From: Pseudomonas sp. B21-056
Lineage (GTDB): Bacteria; Pseudomonadota; Gammaproteobacteria; Pseudomonadales; Pseudomonadaceae
Direction: 5' to 3'
Assembly (NCBI RefSeq): GCF_026016325.1
Contig: NZ_CP087203.1
Location: 186,001-250,000, forward strand
DNA: 64,000 bases
Part shown: piece after piece, positions 45,823-55,700 of the stretch
Numbering within the stretch: the stretch's first letter is position 1
Layout: every line of letters starts with the position of its first letter
The notes under the pieces: generated by a model
What the model saw: only the letters and a program-made list of their open reading frames with translations
Told to the model about the DNA's origin: nothing
Database searches by the model: none
Program-made: the position numbers and the translations under genes

Positions 45823-47138
45823 ACGCGCCGGTCATGGGCAGCGCCGAGCAGGTGTTTGCCCGCTTCCTCGATCTGGAGCGCCAGACGCGAGCCGCGCGTA
45901 ACCCGGCGCAACTGAGCTACAGCCTGGTCAACGATGGTCAGGCGCTGTTCGGGTTTCGCCATGCCGCCCTGTTGATTGCCGGCAAGGTGCAGGCGGTGAC
46001 CGGTATCAGTGCCGTGGAGCCGAATGCGCCCTTTGTGGCGTTTGTCGAGCAGGCGGTGGCGCAGCTATTCAAGCAAGGCGTGCTGAAGCAGGCCCGGGTG
46101 ATTGCCGCCGATGGCGTGAGCGAAGCCGTTCAGGCGGACTGGCGAAGCCTGTCGGCCGCGCAGGTATTCTGGCTGCCGTTGATCGATCACAAGGGTCTGG
46201 TTTTCGGTGGCCTGTGGCTGGCTCGCGACCTGCCTTGGACCCCGGCCGAGCAAGTGCTGTTGTCGCAACTGGGCGACACCTACAGCCACGCCTGGCTGGC
46301 GTTGCAACCACGTAAGCCGTGGCGCCTGCGGTGGACGCGTAAACGCCAGGTGGCGCTGGTGGCGGTGTTGTTGCTGGGCTTGCTGGTCCCGGTGCGCCAG
46401 TCGGTATTGGCCCCGGCTGAAGTGGTGCCGCTGGGTGGTCAGGTGGTGGCGGCGCCGCTGGACGGCGTGATCGCCGAATTCATGGTCAAGCCCAACCAGG
46501 CCGTCAAGAACGGCGACCTGTTGCTGCGTTTCGAAAGCACCACCCTCAAGGCCCAGGCCGATGTGGCCGAGCGCGCGTTGGACGTGGCCGAGGCAGAGCT
46601 CAAGGCCAATTCCCAGCGCTCATTTGCCGATGCCGAATCGAGCTCCAAGATCGACCTGTTGGCGGCCCGCGTCGAACAGAAACGTGCCGAGCGCAACTAT
46701 GCCCTCGAGTTGCTCAAGCGCAGTGAAGTTCGCGCCGAGCGGGATGGCATCGCGGTGTTTGCCGATGTCGAACGCTGGCTCGGCAAGCCGGTGCAGACCG
46801 GCGAGCGCTTGATGGAAATTGCCGACCCCAACCAGGCCGAGCTGCGCATCGAGCTGGCGGTGGGCGATGCGATAAGCCTGGCTCCTGGTGCGCAAGTCGC
46901 GTTGTTTCTCGACAGCGATCCGTTGCAGCGGCATGTGGCCTGGCTCGAGCGTTCGGCCTACGAGGCGCAACCCACGGCTGCGGGACAGCTTGCTTATCGA
47001 TTGGATGCGCGCTTCGATGCAGCGGCGCCGCGCATTGGCCTGCGTGGCACGGCGAAGATCTTTGGTGATCGCGCCCCGCTGGCGCTGTACCTGTTGCGTC
47101 GGCCACTGGCCGGCCTGCGCCAGAGCGTAGGTCTGTAG
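45819..47138 (+). CDS. HlyD-family protein with N-terminal GAF-like domain
   Basis: This 439-residue protein has a cytoplasmic N-terminal region of about 160 residues resembling a GAF sensor (SYSLVNDGQALFGFRHAALL, FWLPLIDHKGLVFGGLWLAR), one membrane helix (about 184-202) and a periplasmic HlyD part (VVAAPLDGVIAEFMVKPNQA, coiled coil, IADPNQAELRIELAVGDA). A GAF-type domain on an adaptor is unusual and suggests control by a cytoplasmic signal. The GAF call rests on sequence look only. GTG start overlapping the preceding stop. Confidence 0.82.
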   Translation: MNAPVMGSAEQVFARFLDLERQTRAARNPAQLSYSLVNDGQALFGFRHAALLIAGKVQAVTGISAVEPNAPFVAFVEQAVAQLFKQGVLKQARVIAADGVSEAVQADWRSLSAAQVFWLPLIDHKGLVFGGLWLARDLPWTPAEQVLLSQLGDTYSHAWLALQPRKPWRLRWTRKRQVALVAVLLLGLLVPVRQSVLAPAEVVPLGGQVVAAPLDGVIAEFMVKPNQAVKNGDLLLRFESTTLKAQADVAERALDVAEAELKANSQRSFADAESSSKIDLLAARVEQKRAERNYALELLKRSEVRAERDGIAVFADVERWLGKPVQTGERLMEIADPNQAELRIELAVGDAISLAPGAQVALFLDSDPLQRHVAWLERSAYEAQPTAAGQLAYRLDARFDAAAPRIGLRGTAKIFGDRAPLALYLLRRPLAGLRQSVGL

Positions 47139-47139
47139 C

Positions 47140-49236
47140 ATGGAGTTGCCGAGCCTGCGACCGGACCTGCAATTATCCCCGGCCGCCCCGGACCCGGACG
47201 GCTCGCCGCAATGGACCCTGGCCGATCCGGTGCGTGGGCGTTATTTCAAGCTCGGCGCGGCGGCGATGCGCCTGTTGCGCCACTGGTCCCTTGGCGATCC
47301 TGCGCAAGTGCTGCATGCCGCGAACCGTGAGCCGGGCTTGCCGCTTACAGGGGAGTCGCTGGAGCAGTTGTTGGGCTTTCTGCGCGGTCACGATCTGATC
47401 AGCGCGATGGACCCGCAACAGCGCGACAGTTATCAATTCAAGACGGCTGCCCGGCGCCAGAGCCTGTGGCAGATTCTGTTGCATCAATACCTGTTTTTCC
47501 GCATCCCGCTGTGGCGTCCGGATACCTTTCTCAATCGTGCCTGGCCCTGGCTCGCCCGGTTCGGTCCTGGCCTGCTGCGTTATGGCATGCCGCTGACCTT
47601 GGGCTTGGGTATTTTCCTGGTGTCGCGGGACTGGCAGCGCTTCGTGGCGACGTTCCCGCACCTGTTCAGCCTGGGCGGCGCGCTGGCGTTCGGGGTGGCG
47701 CTGTTCTTCGCCAAGTTGTGCCATGAGTTCGGCCATGCCTTCATGGCCAAGCGCGCCGGTTGCCGTGTGCAAAGCATGGGCGTGGCATTCATGGTGCTGT
47801 TGCCGATGTTCTATACCGATGTCAGCGATGCCTGGCGGGTCAATGATCGGCGTGCCCGCCTGCTGATCGGTGCCGGCGGGGTCCTGGCGGAACTGTTGCT
47901 GGCGTGTATCGCGCTGCTGGCCTGGTCGTTGCTGCCCGATGGCCCGGCGCGGACCGCGGCGTTCATGCTGGCCAGTGCCACCTGGATCACGACGCTGGTC
48001 ATCAACCTGAACCCGTTCATGCGCTTCGATGGTTATTTCCTGCTCAGTGATTTCTGGGCGGTGGATAACCTCCAGGGGCGGGCGTTCGCCCTGTGTCGCT
48101 GGCGCCTGCGCGAAGCCCTGTTCGGTTATGGCGTGGCGGCACCGGAACCCTGGTCGCCGAAAATGCGCCGCCGCTTGCTGGTGTGGGGATACGGCTCCTG
48201 GTTGTGGCGTGCCGCTTTGTTTTTCGGCATCGCCCTGGCGGTCTATCACCTGTTCTTCAAGGTGCTGGGCATTTTCCTGATGATGGTGGAATTGGTCTGG
48301 TTCATTTTCATGCCGATCGTGAATGAATGGCGACAGTGGTGGCAGCGCCGCGAGCAGGCCCATGGGCCACGGGTGCTACTGACTGGTTTGGTCTTGCTGG
48401 CGTTGGTCCTGGCCTTGCTGTTGCCCTGGCGCAGCGCCGTGGAAGTGCCGGCGATGCTTGAGGCCGGACGGGCCAGTGCCTTGTACGCGCCGGTGGCGGC
48501 ACGGGTCAAACAGGTGAATGTGCACGATGGGCAGGTCGTGGCCCAGGGTGATGTGCTGATTGAACTGGAGTCGCCGGACATGGCGTCACGCCTGAGCATC
48601 GTGCGCCGGGAAATCGAGATCCAGCAATTGCAGATGCGTCGCCGGGCCGGCCGTAGCGAAACCGCCGCCGACGCGGGCATCGTCGAGCAGCAACTGGCCG
48701 AAGCTGTTGCCGAGTACCGTGGTCTGGTCGCCCAACGAGAGCGTCTGTTGCTGCGTGCGCCCCATGCCGGTCAGGTGCGTGACCTGCTGCCGCAATTGGC
48801 GGTAGGCCGCTGGTTGTCACCTACGCAACCGTTGGTGCGAGTGGTGCAGGCCGATGCCCGTCTGCGCGGCTACCTCACGGAGGCCGAGCTTTGGCGGGTC
48901 GGGCCTGGTGCCACAGGGCGATTCATCGCTGATGATCCGATGCACCCTTCGATTGCCGTACAACTGAATGAAGTCGACACCAACGGCACAGCCTGGGTCG
49001 AGCAGCAGGCGTTGACGTCCGATCATCATGGCCCGATTGCCGTGCGCCGGGATTCGCAGCAGCGGGCCGAGCCCGTGCAGGCGCAATATGGCGTGCGCCT
49101 GAGCGTCGTAGATGACGAGGCTGCGCCGCTGCAACCGCTGCGTGGCGTGGTGGTGTTGCAGGGGCAGGGTGAATCGATACTGGGAGCGGCCTGGCGTCGG
49201 TTGGCGGCGTTGGGTGTGAGGGAAAGCGGGTTTTAA
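47140..49236 (+). CDS. M50-type membrane protein fused to HlyD-like domain
   Basis: A 698-residue multi-domain protein. The N-terminus (about 1-110) looks like a PqqD-like or winged region. Then come many membrane helices with the zinc site H195-E-F-G-H199 (KLCHEFGHAFMAKRAG) and NLNPFMRFDGYFLLSDF, the third-ligand motif of site-2-protease/M50 enzymes. After a last helix (about 410-430) comes a HlyD-like lipoyl and hairpin region (LYAPVAARVKQVNVHDGQVV, APHAGQVRDLLPQLAVG). Proteins of this architecture are found beside HlyD and TolC genes. The zinc site looks intact, so protease or transport-coupled activity is plausible; its substrate may be the large protein at 52783. Confidence 0.88.
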   Translation: MELPSLRPDLQLSPAAPDPDGSPQWTLADPVRGRYFKLGAAAMRLLRHWSLGDPAQVLHAANREPGLPLTGESLEQLLGFLRGHDLISAMDPQQRDSYQFKTAARRQSLWQILLHQYLFFRIPLWRPDTFLNRAWPWLARFGPGLLRYGMPLTLGLGIFLVSRDWQRFVATFPHLFSLGGALAFGVALFFAKLCHEFGHAFMAKRAGCRVQSMGVAFMVLLPMFYTDVSDAWRVNDRRARLLIGAGGVLAELLLACIALLAWSLLPDGPARTAAFMLASATWITTLVINLNPFMRFDGYFLLSDFWAVDNLQGRAFALCRWRLREALFGYGVAAPEPWSPKMRRRLLVWGYGSWLWRAALFFGIALAVYHLFFKVLGIFLMMVELVWFIFMPIVNEWRQWWQRREQAHGPRVLLTGLVLLALVLALLLPWRSAVEVPAMLEAGRASALYAPVAARVKQVNVHDGQVVAQGDVLIELESPDMASRLSIVRREIEIQQLQMRRRAGRSETAADAGIVEQQLAEAVAEYRGLVAQRERLLLRAPHAGQVRDLLPQLAVGRWLSPTQPLVRVVQADARLRGYLTEAELWRVGPGATGRFIADDPMHPSIAVQLNEVDTNGTAWVEQQALTSDHHGPIAVRRDSQQRAEPVQAQYGVRLSVVDDEAAPLQPLRGVVVLQGQGESILGAAWRRLAALGVRESGF

Positions 49237-49245
49237 GGAGCGTAC

Positions 49246-49737
49246 ATGGAGTCAGTAGCGGCAGAGGGACTGGTGGTGCGGCCGTCGCGGGTCAGCGACG
49301 GTCCGTTTTTGCAGAGCCTTTATCAGGCGGCGCGGCCGGATCTGCAATGGATCGATGGCGAGCATGAGCAAGTGCAGCAGGTGATCGCCCAGCAGTTCCA
49401 GGTGCAGGAGCAGGGCCTGGGGGACAACTTTCCCAACGCCATGCATTACGTCGTGGAAAAACTCGGCACCGCCATCGGCGCCTTGAGCACCGATTTCGGT
49501 CCCAATGAAATTCGTGTGCTGTACCTGGCCTTCATTCCCCAGGCGCGCGGTCAGGGCTATGGCCGGACGGTGTTGCAAGGGGTGCAGAAAGCCGCGCAAC
49601 AGATCCGCTGCCCGGTGGCGACCGTGGTCTGGGCCAGCAACCCTCACGCACGGCGGCATTACCTGGCGCTGGGCTTCGAAGTGCAGGAGCGCAACCCGGC
49701 GGCGGAGCGGTTGGTCTGGTATCCGAAAGGCAACTGA
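49246..49737 (+). CDS. GNAT-family N-acetyltransferase
   Basis: This 163-residue GNAT protein has the acetyl-CoA loop YLAFIPQARGQGYGRTVLQG and the C-terminal ASNPHARRHYLALGFEVQER. It follows the M50-HlyD gene by 9 bp with GGAG before the ATG, so it is probably part of the same operon. The substrate is unknown; modification of a component of this locus is possible but not shown. Confidence 0.9.
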   Translation: MESVAAEGLVVRPSRVSDGPFLQSLYQAARPDLQWIDGEHEQVQQVIAQQFQVQEQGLGDNFPNAMHYVVEKLGTAIGALSTDFGPNEIRVLYLAFIPQARGQGYGRTVLQGVQKAAQQIRCPVATVVWASNPHARRHYLALGFEVQERNPAAERLVWYPKGN

Positions 49738-49770
49738 CGGGGCATGATTGAGACAAATATCCCCTGGGCC

Positions 49771-49888
49771 CCTGTAGGAGCTGTCGAGCGCAGCGAGGCT
49801 GCGATCTTTTGATCTTTTGATCTTTCGCGTGAGACTCAAGTGTCAGGGGAAAGATCGCAGCCTCGCTACGCTCGACAGCTCCTACGGG
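49771..49888. repeat. Long inverted repeat (GTAGGAGCTGTCGAGCGCAG type)
   Basis: CTGTAGGAGCTGTCGAGCGC..GGCTGCGATCTT and its inverse near 49851-49888 form a 37-bp imperfect hairpin with tandem GATCTTTT in the loop. This is a Pseudomonas dispersed palindrome by appearance. It sits between convergent genes and may terminate both. Confidence 0.8.
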
Positions 49889-49914
49889 TACAGGACTGCA
49901 CCCTCCGAGGGTTG

Positions 49915-50502
49915 TCAGTTACGGGATGGGAACAGCCCATTCAGGGCGACGCTGAAGTTGACGGCCAGAAATGGGTTCATGATTGACATCGGCAAGCCAT
50001 TGCCCGTGGGGGCAACCGTACCGCTGACCGTCGTACTCACGCCTTTGAGCGGCACCGGCGAGGCGCCTATCTGGTCGGAATAGATATTCGCCGCGCCCGG
50101 CCCGGTCCCCGACGTGCCAATGAAGGAGTTGGTCGCCGTGGGCGCGCTCACCGGATTGCTGGCCGGGTTCGCCAGTTGCAGGGTAGTTGCGGCGGTGATG
50201 CCCGTAAGGGCGTGGGTGTGGTTGGGCAGGTTGTTCAGTGTCGCGGTGACATTTTCGGTGCCGGAAACCTCGCCAATGACCCGTGGAGTCAGGCCCAGGC
50301 CATTGCCCTGACCTATGGGCAGGCGGCCTTGCAGGTTGGGGAGCATGAAGTTGGTCGAGCCATTGCCTCCGTAGTAGGTGCCGAGCAATGAGAACAGCGC
50401 CTGGTACTGCGAGATGCCGAGCGTCTGCCCGCTACACAGCGCCCAACCGCTGGGTGCGAAATTAAAGGCAAACGGCTGGATAGTGCCCATGAATACTTCC
50501 AT
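49915..50502 (-). CDS. Tail-collar (microcystin-dependent-protein-like) protein, copy 1
   Basis: The 195-residue protein has the phage tail-collar fold: GTIQPFAFNFAPSGWALCSG, GQTLGISQYQALFSLLGTYY, LPNLQGRLPIGQG, NLPNHTHALTG, and a C-terminal FLAVNFSVALNGLFPSRN. Family members occur outside phages as small secreted or surface proteins of unknown function. No phage structural genes are nearby, so it is not a prophage tail. It is highly similar to the protein at 51013-51600. Its upstream region shares an element with the other copy (50579-50612). Confidence 0.88.
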   Translation of the reverse strand: MEVFMGTIQPFAFNFAPSGWALCSGQTLGISQYQALFSLLGTYYGGNGSTNFMLPNLQGRLPIGQGNGLGLTPRVIGEVSGTENVTATLNNLPNHTHALTGITAATTLQLANPASNPVSAPTATNSFIGTSGTGPGAANIYSDQIGASPVPLKGVSTTVSGTVAPTGNGLPMSIMNPFLAVNFSVALNGLFPSRN

Positions 50503-50578
50503 AGATTCCTCGTCCCTCAGGTTATCGTTCTGGTGTTGCCAGGGGAGAAGATTGCGTTCAGCCCGATTCCTTCATTCC

Positions 50579-50612
50579 CTGGCCTGGTCACGCATGGCTG
50601 AGCGTAGACGCG
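50579..50612 (-). promoter_or_regulatory. Upstream element shared by the two tail-collar genes (copy 1)
   Basis: CTGGCCTGGTCACGCATGGC plus TGAGCGTAGACG recurs at 51668-51702 with two changes, at a similar distance (about 70-80 bp) upstream of each tail-collar start. The surroundings differ more. It is a candidate shared promoter or regulator site. Confidence 0.5.
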
Positions 50613-50655
50613 GTTGCCGCGCTCTGCCGGGTGGATCTTCACTACAGATCCCACA

Positions 50656-50967
50656 CTAATTGAACGCGATATAGAAATACCCCACTGCCGGATCCCGTCC
50701 CATGGGCGGCACCCGCGACACGAACACCCCTTCCAGTCTGCCCAGTTCGGGCACTTCCAGCGTGCACAACCCGTCTACGAAATCAGTGGGCTGCAAGCTG
50801 TTGAATTCCACACTGAACGGCATGCGCTCTGTATTCGGCATTTTCGCCCGAGGCGTCTCCTCGAGGGTTTCGATCCGCACGGGCAAGCAACTGCCGTCGG
50901 GCAGGGTCAGGCTGCTGGTCTGGCCCAGCAGTGGTTGGAAATGGTGGCTATGAACCTGTTGTAGCAT
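50656..50967 (-). CDS. DUF6916-like small protein
   Basis: The 103-residue protein starts MLQQVHSHHFQPLLGQTSSL and has VRIETLEETPRA, a PFSVEFNSLQPTDFVDGLCT strand region and a C-terminal GRDPAVGYFYIAFN. This matches the DUF6916 type that accompanies tail-collar proteins, as I recall. GGAG precedes the ATG at 50967. It lies between the two tail-collar genes on the same strand, 45 bp after the upstream copy. No function is known. Confidence 0.75.
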   Translation of the reverse strand: MLQQVHSHHFQPLLGQTSSLTLPDGSCLPVRIETLEETPRAKMPNTERMPFSVEFNSLQPTDFVDGLCTLEVPELGRLEGVFVSRVPPMGRDPAVGYFYIAFN

Positions 50968-51012
50968 AGCGGTGCTCCAAATGGCCGAGGTCTAAACTCC
51001 TCCGGCGAGTCT

Positions 51013-51600
51013 TCAGTTTCGGGACGGGAAATAGCCTTGCAGGGCGATGCTGAAGTTGATCGCCAGGAATGGGTTCATGATCGCCATCGGTGTGCTGCCG
51101 CCCGCGGGAGCAACCGTACCGCTGACCGTCGTGGTCACACCTTGCAGCGGTACCGGCGAGGCACCTACCTGGTCGGAATAGATATTCGCCGCGCCTGGCC
51201 CGGTGCCCGAGGTGCCGATGAACGAGTTGGTGGCCGTTGGCGTGTTCACCGGGTTGCTGGCCGGGTTCGCCAGTTGCAGGGTGGTTGCGGCGGTGATGCC
51301 CGTAAGGGCGTGGGTGTGGTTGGGCAGGTTGTTCAGTGTCGCCGTGACGTTTTCGGTGCCGGAGACGGTGCCGATCACCCGAGGGGTCAGGCCCAGGCCG
51401 TTGCCCTGGCCAATGGGCAACCGACCTTGCAGGTTGGGCAGCAGAAAGGTGGTCTGGCCGTCGCCTCCGTAAGTCACGCCGATCAGGGCGAACAAGGTCT
51501 GGTACTGGGCAAGACTGAGCGTCTGCCCGTTGCACAGGGCCCAGTCCCTGGGTGCGAAGTTAAAGGCGAACGACTGGATAGTGCCGATGAATACTTCCAT
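51013..51600 (-). CDS. Tail-collar (microcystin-dependent-protein-like) protein, copy 2
   Basis: The 195-residue protein has the same architecture as the copy at 49915: GTIQSFAFNFAPRDWALCNG, LPNLQGRLPIGQGNGLGLTP, NLPNHTHALTG and FLAINFSIALQGYFPSRN. The two differ mainly near the N-terminus and in surface loops, so they come from a duplication. It is the first gene of the minus-strand group (tail-collar, DUF6916, tail-collar). It likely is a secreted or assembled partner of the locus, by context only. Confidence 0.88.
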   Translation of the reverse strand: MEVFIGTIQSFAFNFAPRDWALCNGQTLSLAQYQTLFALIGVTYGGDGQTTFLLPNLQGRLPIGQGNGLGLTPRVIGTVSGTENVTATLNNLPNHTHALTGITAATTLQLANPASNPVNTPTATNSFIGTSGTGPGAANIYSDQVGASPVPLQGVTTTVSGTVAPAGGSTPMAIMNPFLAINFSIALQGYFPSRN

Positions 51601-51667
51601 AGAATCCTCATCCTTCAGGTTATTGGTCTGCGGTACCTGGCGGATACAACGGGCAAAGATGCGATCA

Positions 51668-51702
51668 CCTGGCCTGGTCGCGCACGGCTGAGCGTAGACG
51701 GG
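51668..51702 (-). promoter_or_regulatory. Upstream element shared by the two tail-collar genes (copy 2)
   Basis: CTGGCCTGGTCGCGCACGGC plus TGAGCGTAGACG; see 50579-50612. Located about 70 bp upstream of the ATG at 51600. Confidence 0.5.
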
Positions 51703-51884
51703 GTTATTTCATTCTGCCGGGTCGCAAGGACCGAAAACTGCTGCCGCCTGGCTTAATCGATTCAGGCTTGGGTGGATCTATACCGTCCATCTTTTTTACA
51801 GGTTCAGGCGTGTTTGATATCAAAGTAGTACTAGTCGAGGTTGGATTCCTCGTCTACGCTTCGGACACAAAGGGACTACAAACG

Positions 51885-52730
51885 GTGAAGGGATTGTCAC
51901 AGTTTCACTTTATCTCCGGTCTACCGCGCTCAGGCTCGACCCTGCTTTCCGCGATTCTGTTGCAGAACCCGCGCTTTCACGCCGGCATGACCAGCCCCGT
52001 CGGTACGCTGTTCAGCAGCGTGTTGCAGCAGTGCAGCGCCGGCAGCGAATTCGGTTCGGTGATCGACACCGAACTGCGCCGTCGTCTGCTGAGTGGGCTG
52101 TTCGACTCGTACTATGCCGACAAGGCCGACAAGCCCGTCATCTTCGACACCAACCGCCAGTGGTGCGCGCGTTTGCCGGCGCTGCAGGATCTGTTTCCCC
52201 AAGCCAAGACCATCGCCTGCGTGCGCAACGTCGCCTGGGTGCTCGACAGCCTGGAACGGCTCTACCGCGCCAACCCGTTCGAAAACACCAAGCTGTTCAA
52301 TGACGACGACGAGCGCAACACCGTCTACAGCCGCTGCGAGACCCTGGCCCAGCGCAATCGCCTGGTGGGGTTCGCCTGGACGGCGCTCAAGGAAGCCTAT
52401 TACGGCGAAAACGCCGAGTCGTTGCTGATCGTCGATTACGACCTGTTGAGCCAGGCGCCCGAACGGGTGATGCGGCTGGTCTATGAGTTCATCGACGAAC
52501 CCTGGTTCGAACACGATTTCAATCACTTGACCTACGACGCACCGGCCTTCGATCAGGCCCTGGGCGTTGCCGGCCTGCACAAGGTCAAGCCCAGGGTTGC
52601 GCCGCAAGCGCGACGGACCCTGTTGCCGCCGGATCTGTTCGAGAAGTTTGCCGAGTTGTCGTTCTGGCGCGATGGGTCTGCCAGCGCGGCCAATGTCATT
52701 CGTATGAAAACCGACGCTGCGATCAGCTGA
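51885..52730 (+). CDS. Sulfotransferase family protein (first of two)
   Basis: A roughly 281-residue PAPS-dependent sulfotransferase. The phosphosulfate loop HFISGLPRSGSTLLSAILLQ lies at the N-terminus and the 3'-phosphate region is TIACVRNVAWVLDSLERLYR. GTG at 51885 is chosen, with AAAGGGA ten bases before and the P-loop only nine residues in, as usual in this family; the longer frame to 51768 lacks a ribosome site. It directly precedes the large surface protein (52-bp gap), suggesting that protein or a partner as substrate. The acceptor is not shown. Confidence 0.88.
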   Translation: MKGLSQFHFISGLPRSGSTLLSAILLQNPRFHAGMTSPVGTLFSSVLQQCSAGSEFGSVIDTELRRRLLSGLFDSYYADKADKPVIFDTNRQWCARLPALQDLFPQAKTIACVRNVAWVLDSLERLYRANPFENTKLFNDDDERNTVYSRCETLAQRNRLVGFAWTALKEAYYGENAESLLIVDYDLLSQAPERVMRLVYEFIDEPWFEHDFNHLTYDAPAFDQALGVAGLHKVKPRVAPQARRTLLPPDLFEKFAELSFWRDGSASAANVIRMKTDAAIS

Positions 52731-52782
52731 TCGCGGTTTTTTTCATTTGCGTGTTCAAGCAGTTCGAGTCCGGGTGAACGTC

Positions 52783-55700
52783 ATGTGGTGGAGCAAAGGT
52801 AAATCGCGGGTAACCGAGGGCGCACAGGCCCTGGCATCGCCAATGATCATGTCCCTGGAACCGCGGATGCTGTTCGACGGCGCCGTCGCCGCGACCGTGG
52901 CCGATGCCGCGCAGCCGGACGCCCATCCCACCGCCGATGCGGCCAAGACGCCTACGGCCGATCAGGCCAGCGATACCCACGCGGCCCAGGGCCAGACCGA
53001 TGCCACCGATGCCGCCGTTCCGGGCAAGTCCGTGGTGTTCGTCGATTCCCGGGTCAAGGATGCCGCGAGCCTGCTCGAAGGCGTGGCGCCCGGCACCCAG
53101 GTCGTGCAACTGGACGCCACCAAGGACGGCTTGCAACAGATCGCCGATTACCTGGACACCCACCAGGGCGTCAGCTCGGTACAGATCATCGCCCATGGCA
53201 ACGCCGGTGATCTGTGGCTGGGCAACGTCTACCTGTCGGCGGATAACGTCCAGGCCCGCAGCGAGGTGCTGGCGCAGATCGGCCAGGACATGAACGCCGG
53301 TGGCGATATCCTGATCTACGGCTGCTACACCGCTCAAGGCGAGCGTGGCCTGGAACTGGTCGACTCGCTGGCGCAACTGACCGGCCGCGACGTGGCGGCG
53401 TCCAACGACCGTACCGGCCTCGGTGGCGACTGGGACCTGGAAATTGCCACCGGCAACATCGAAAGCGCCAACGTACTGTCGGCCAACGCGATGAGCGACT
53501 ACCAGTGGGGCCTCGCCACCTGGACCGCCACCAACAACGCCAATACCGGCGTCGGCTCCCTGCGCGCGGCCCTGGCTTCTGCGCAGAACGGCGACATCGT
53601 CACCTTCAGCAGCGGCATGACCGTGGCGCTGACCCAGGTGTTGGTGGTCAACAGGAACGTGACCATCGATGGCGACCTCAATAACGACAACGTGGCCGAT
53701 GTCACCCTCGACGGGCAATTCCGCACCCAGGTCCTTAACGTGACGTCCGGTACGACGGCAACCCTCGATGGCCTGGTGATTACCCGTGGCATGGTGGCGG
53801 GTGACGGGGGCAATGGTGGTGTCGACGCTGCGGTTGCCAAGGCCGGCGGTATCTACAACGCTGGAACCCTGACCCTGAGGAACGTCACGATTACCGCGAA
53901 CGCCGCATCGGGCGGTGGCGGCGGTGGCGGCGTGACGCCGCAATATGCCGGTGGTGGCGGCGGCGGCGGTGGTGCGGTCGGCAGCGGTACTGGTGGCCGC
54001 GGCGGCGATACGCTCAATGCCACGGGCTCCGTCGGTTCGACGGGACAAGGCGGCGCCGGTGGCGGCTTCTTCAACATGGGCGGTCGCGGCGGCAACTCCA
54101 CCGGTGGTGCCGGTGGTGCCGCGTACCCGGGCTACAGCACCGGATCGGCCGGCGGCACGGCGGCCAGCGCTGGCTTGTCCATTGGCGGCGGCGGTGGCGG
54201 TGACGGCTATAACGCTATCGGCGGCGCCGGTGGCGGTGCGGTTGGTGGTATCTACAACGACACCGGCGCAACCTTGCGCATCATCGGCAATTCGGTGATT
54301 TCCAACAACATCGGCGCCGGTGGTGGTGGCGGTGGCGGCGGTGCCGGAGGTGGCTACACCCATACCGGCGGCGCGGGCGGCGTTGGCGTCGGCGCGATCT
54401 GGAACAAGGGTGCGATCCTGATCACCGCGGCCAACTTCGCGGCCCTGTCGGGCAACGTCGGCGGCAGCGGCGTTGGCGGCAGCAGTGCTGGCACCGCAGG
54501 CAATTCACCGGCTTCCGTCGCCAATGTCTACGGCGACGGCGGCACCATCAACACCAACTATGTACCGGACCTGACCCCGCCGACCGCGACGGTCGTGGTG
54601 GCCAATACCAGTCTGAACTCCGGCGGTACGTCGCTGGTGACCGTCACCTTCTCCGAAGCCGTGACGGGGTTTACCTCATCCGACCTGACGGTGCAGAACG
54701 GCACCGTGGGTGCTTTCAGCAGCGCTGATGGCGGTATCACCTGGACCGGCACGCTGACGGCGGCCAGCAACATCGCTGATACCACCAACGTTATCACTCT
54801 GGACAACACCGGTGTTGTCGACCTGGCGGGCAACGCTGGCGTAGGCACCACCAACTCGAACAACTACGTCGTCAACGACACCGTGGCGCCCACGGCGACC
54901 ATTGTGGTAGCCGATACCGCCTTGAGGATTGGCGAGACCTCGCAGGTGACTATCACGTTCAGCGAAGCGGTGACCGGCTTCACTAACGCCGACCTGACCA
55001 TTGCCAATGGCACGTTGAGCGCGGTCAGCAGCAGCGACGGCGGCATTACCTGGACGGCCACCCTGACACCGGACGCCAGTGTCACCGACACCACCAACCT
55101 GGTTGTCCTGACCAACACCGGGGTGGCGGACCTGAGCGGCAACGCTGGCGTTGGCACGACCAACTCCAACAACTACGCCATCGACACCGTGCGGCCGACC
55201 GCGAGTATTGTCGTGGCTGACACGGCACTGCGCGTCGGTGAAACGTCCCTGGTGACGATTACCTTCAGCGAAGCGGTGAGCGGCTTTACCAACGCCGACC
55301 TGACCATTGCCAACGGCACGTTGAGCGCGGTCAGCAGCAGCGACGGCGGCATCACCTGGACCGCGACGTTCACGCCGAGCGCCAGCGTCAGCGACACCAC
55401 CAACCTGATCACTCTGGACAACACCGGGGTGGCGGACCTGAACGGCAACGCCGGCAGCGGCACCACCGATTCGAACAACTATGCGATCGATACCGTGCGT
55501 CCCACTGCGACTATCGTCGTGGCCGACACGGCACTGAACATCGGTGAAACGTCCCTGGTGACGATTACCTTCAGCGAAGCGGTGACCGGCTTCACCAACG
55601 CCGACCTGACCATTGCCAACGGCACGTTGAGCGCGGTCAGCAGCAGCGATGGCGGCATCACCTGGACTGCGACGTTCACGCCGAGCGCCAGCGTCGACGA

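Noticed and set aside
49915..51600. A prophage or R-type pyocin suggested by tail-collar domains
   Set aside because: Only collar-domain proteins and a DUF6916-like gene are present; no sheath, baseplate, capsid, lysis or integrase genes are in the window.
52723..54363. A 546-codon minus-strand frame over the large surface protein
   Set aside because: Antisense of the glycine-rich DUF4347 protein; Ala/Thr/Gly low-complexity with no motif.
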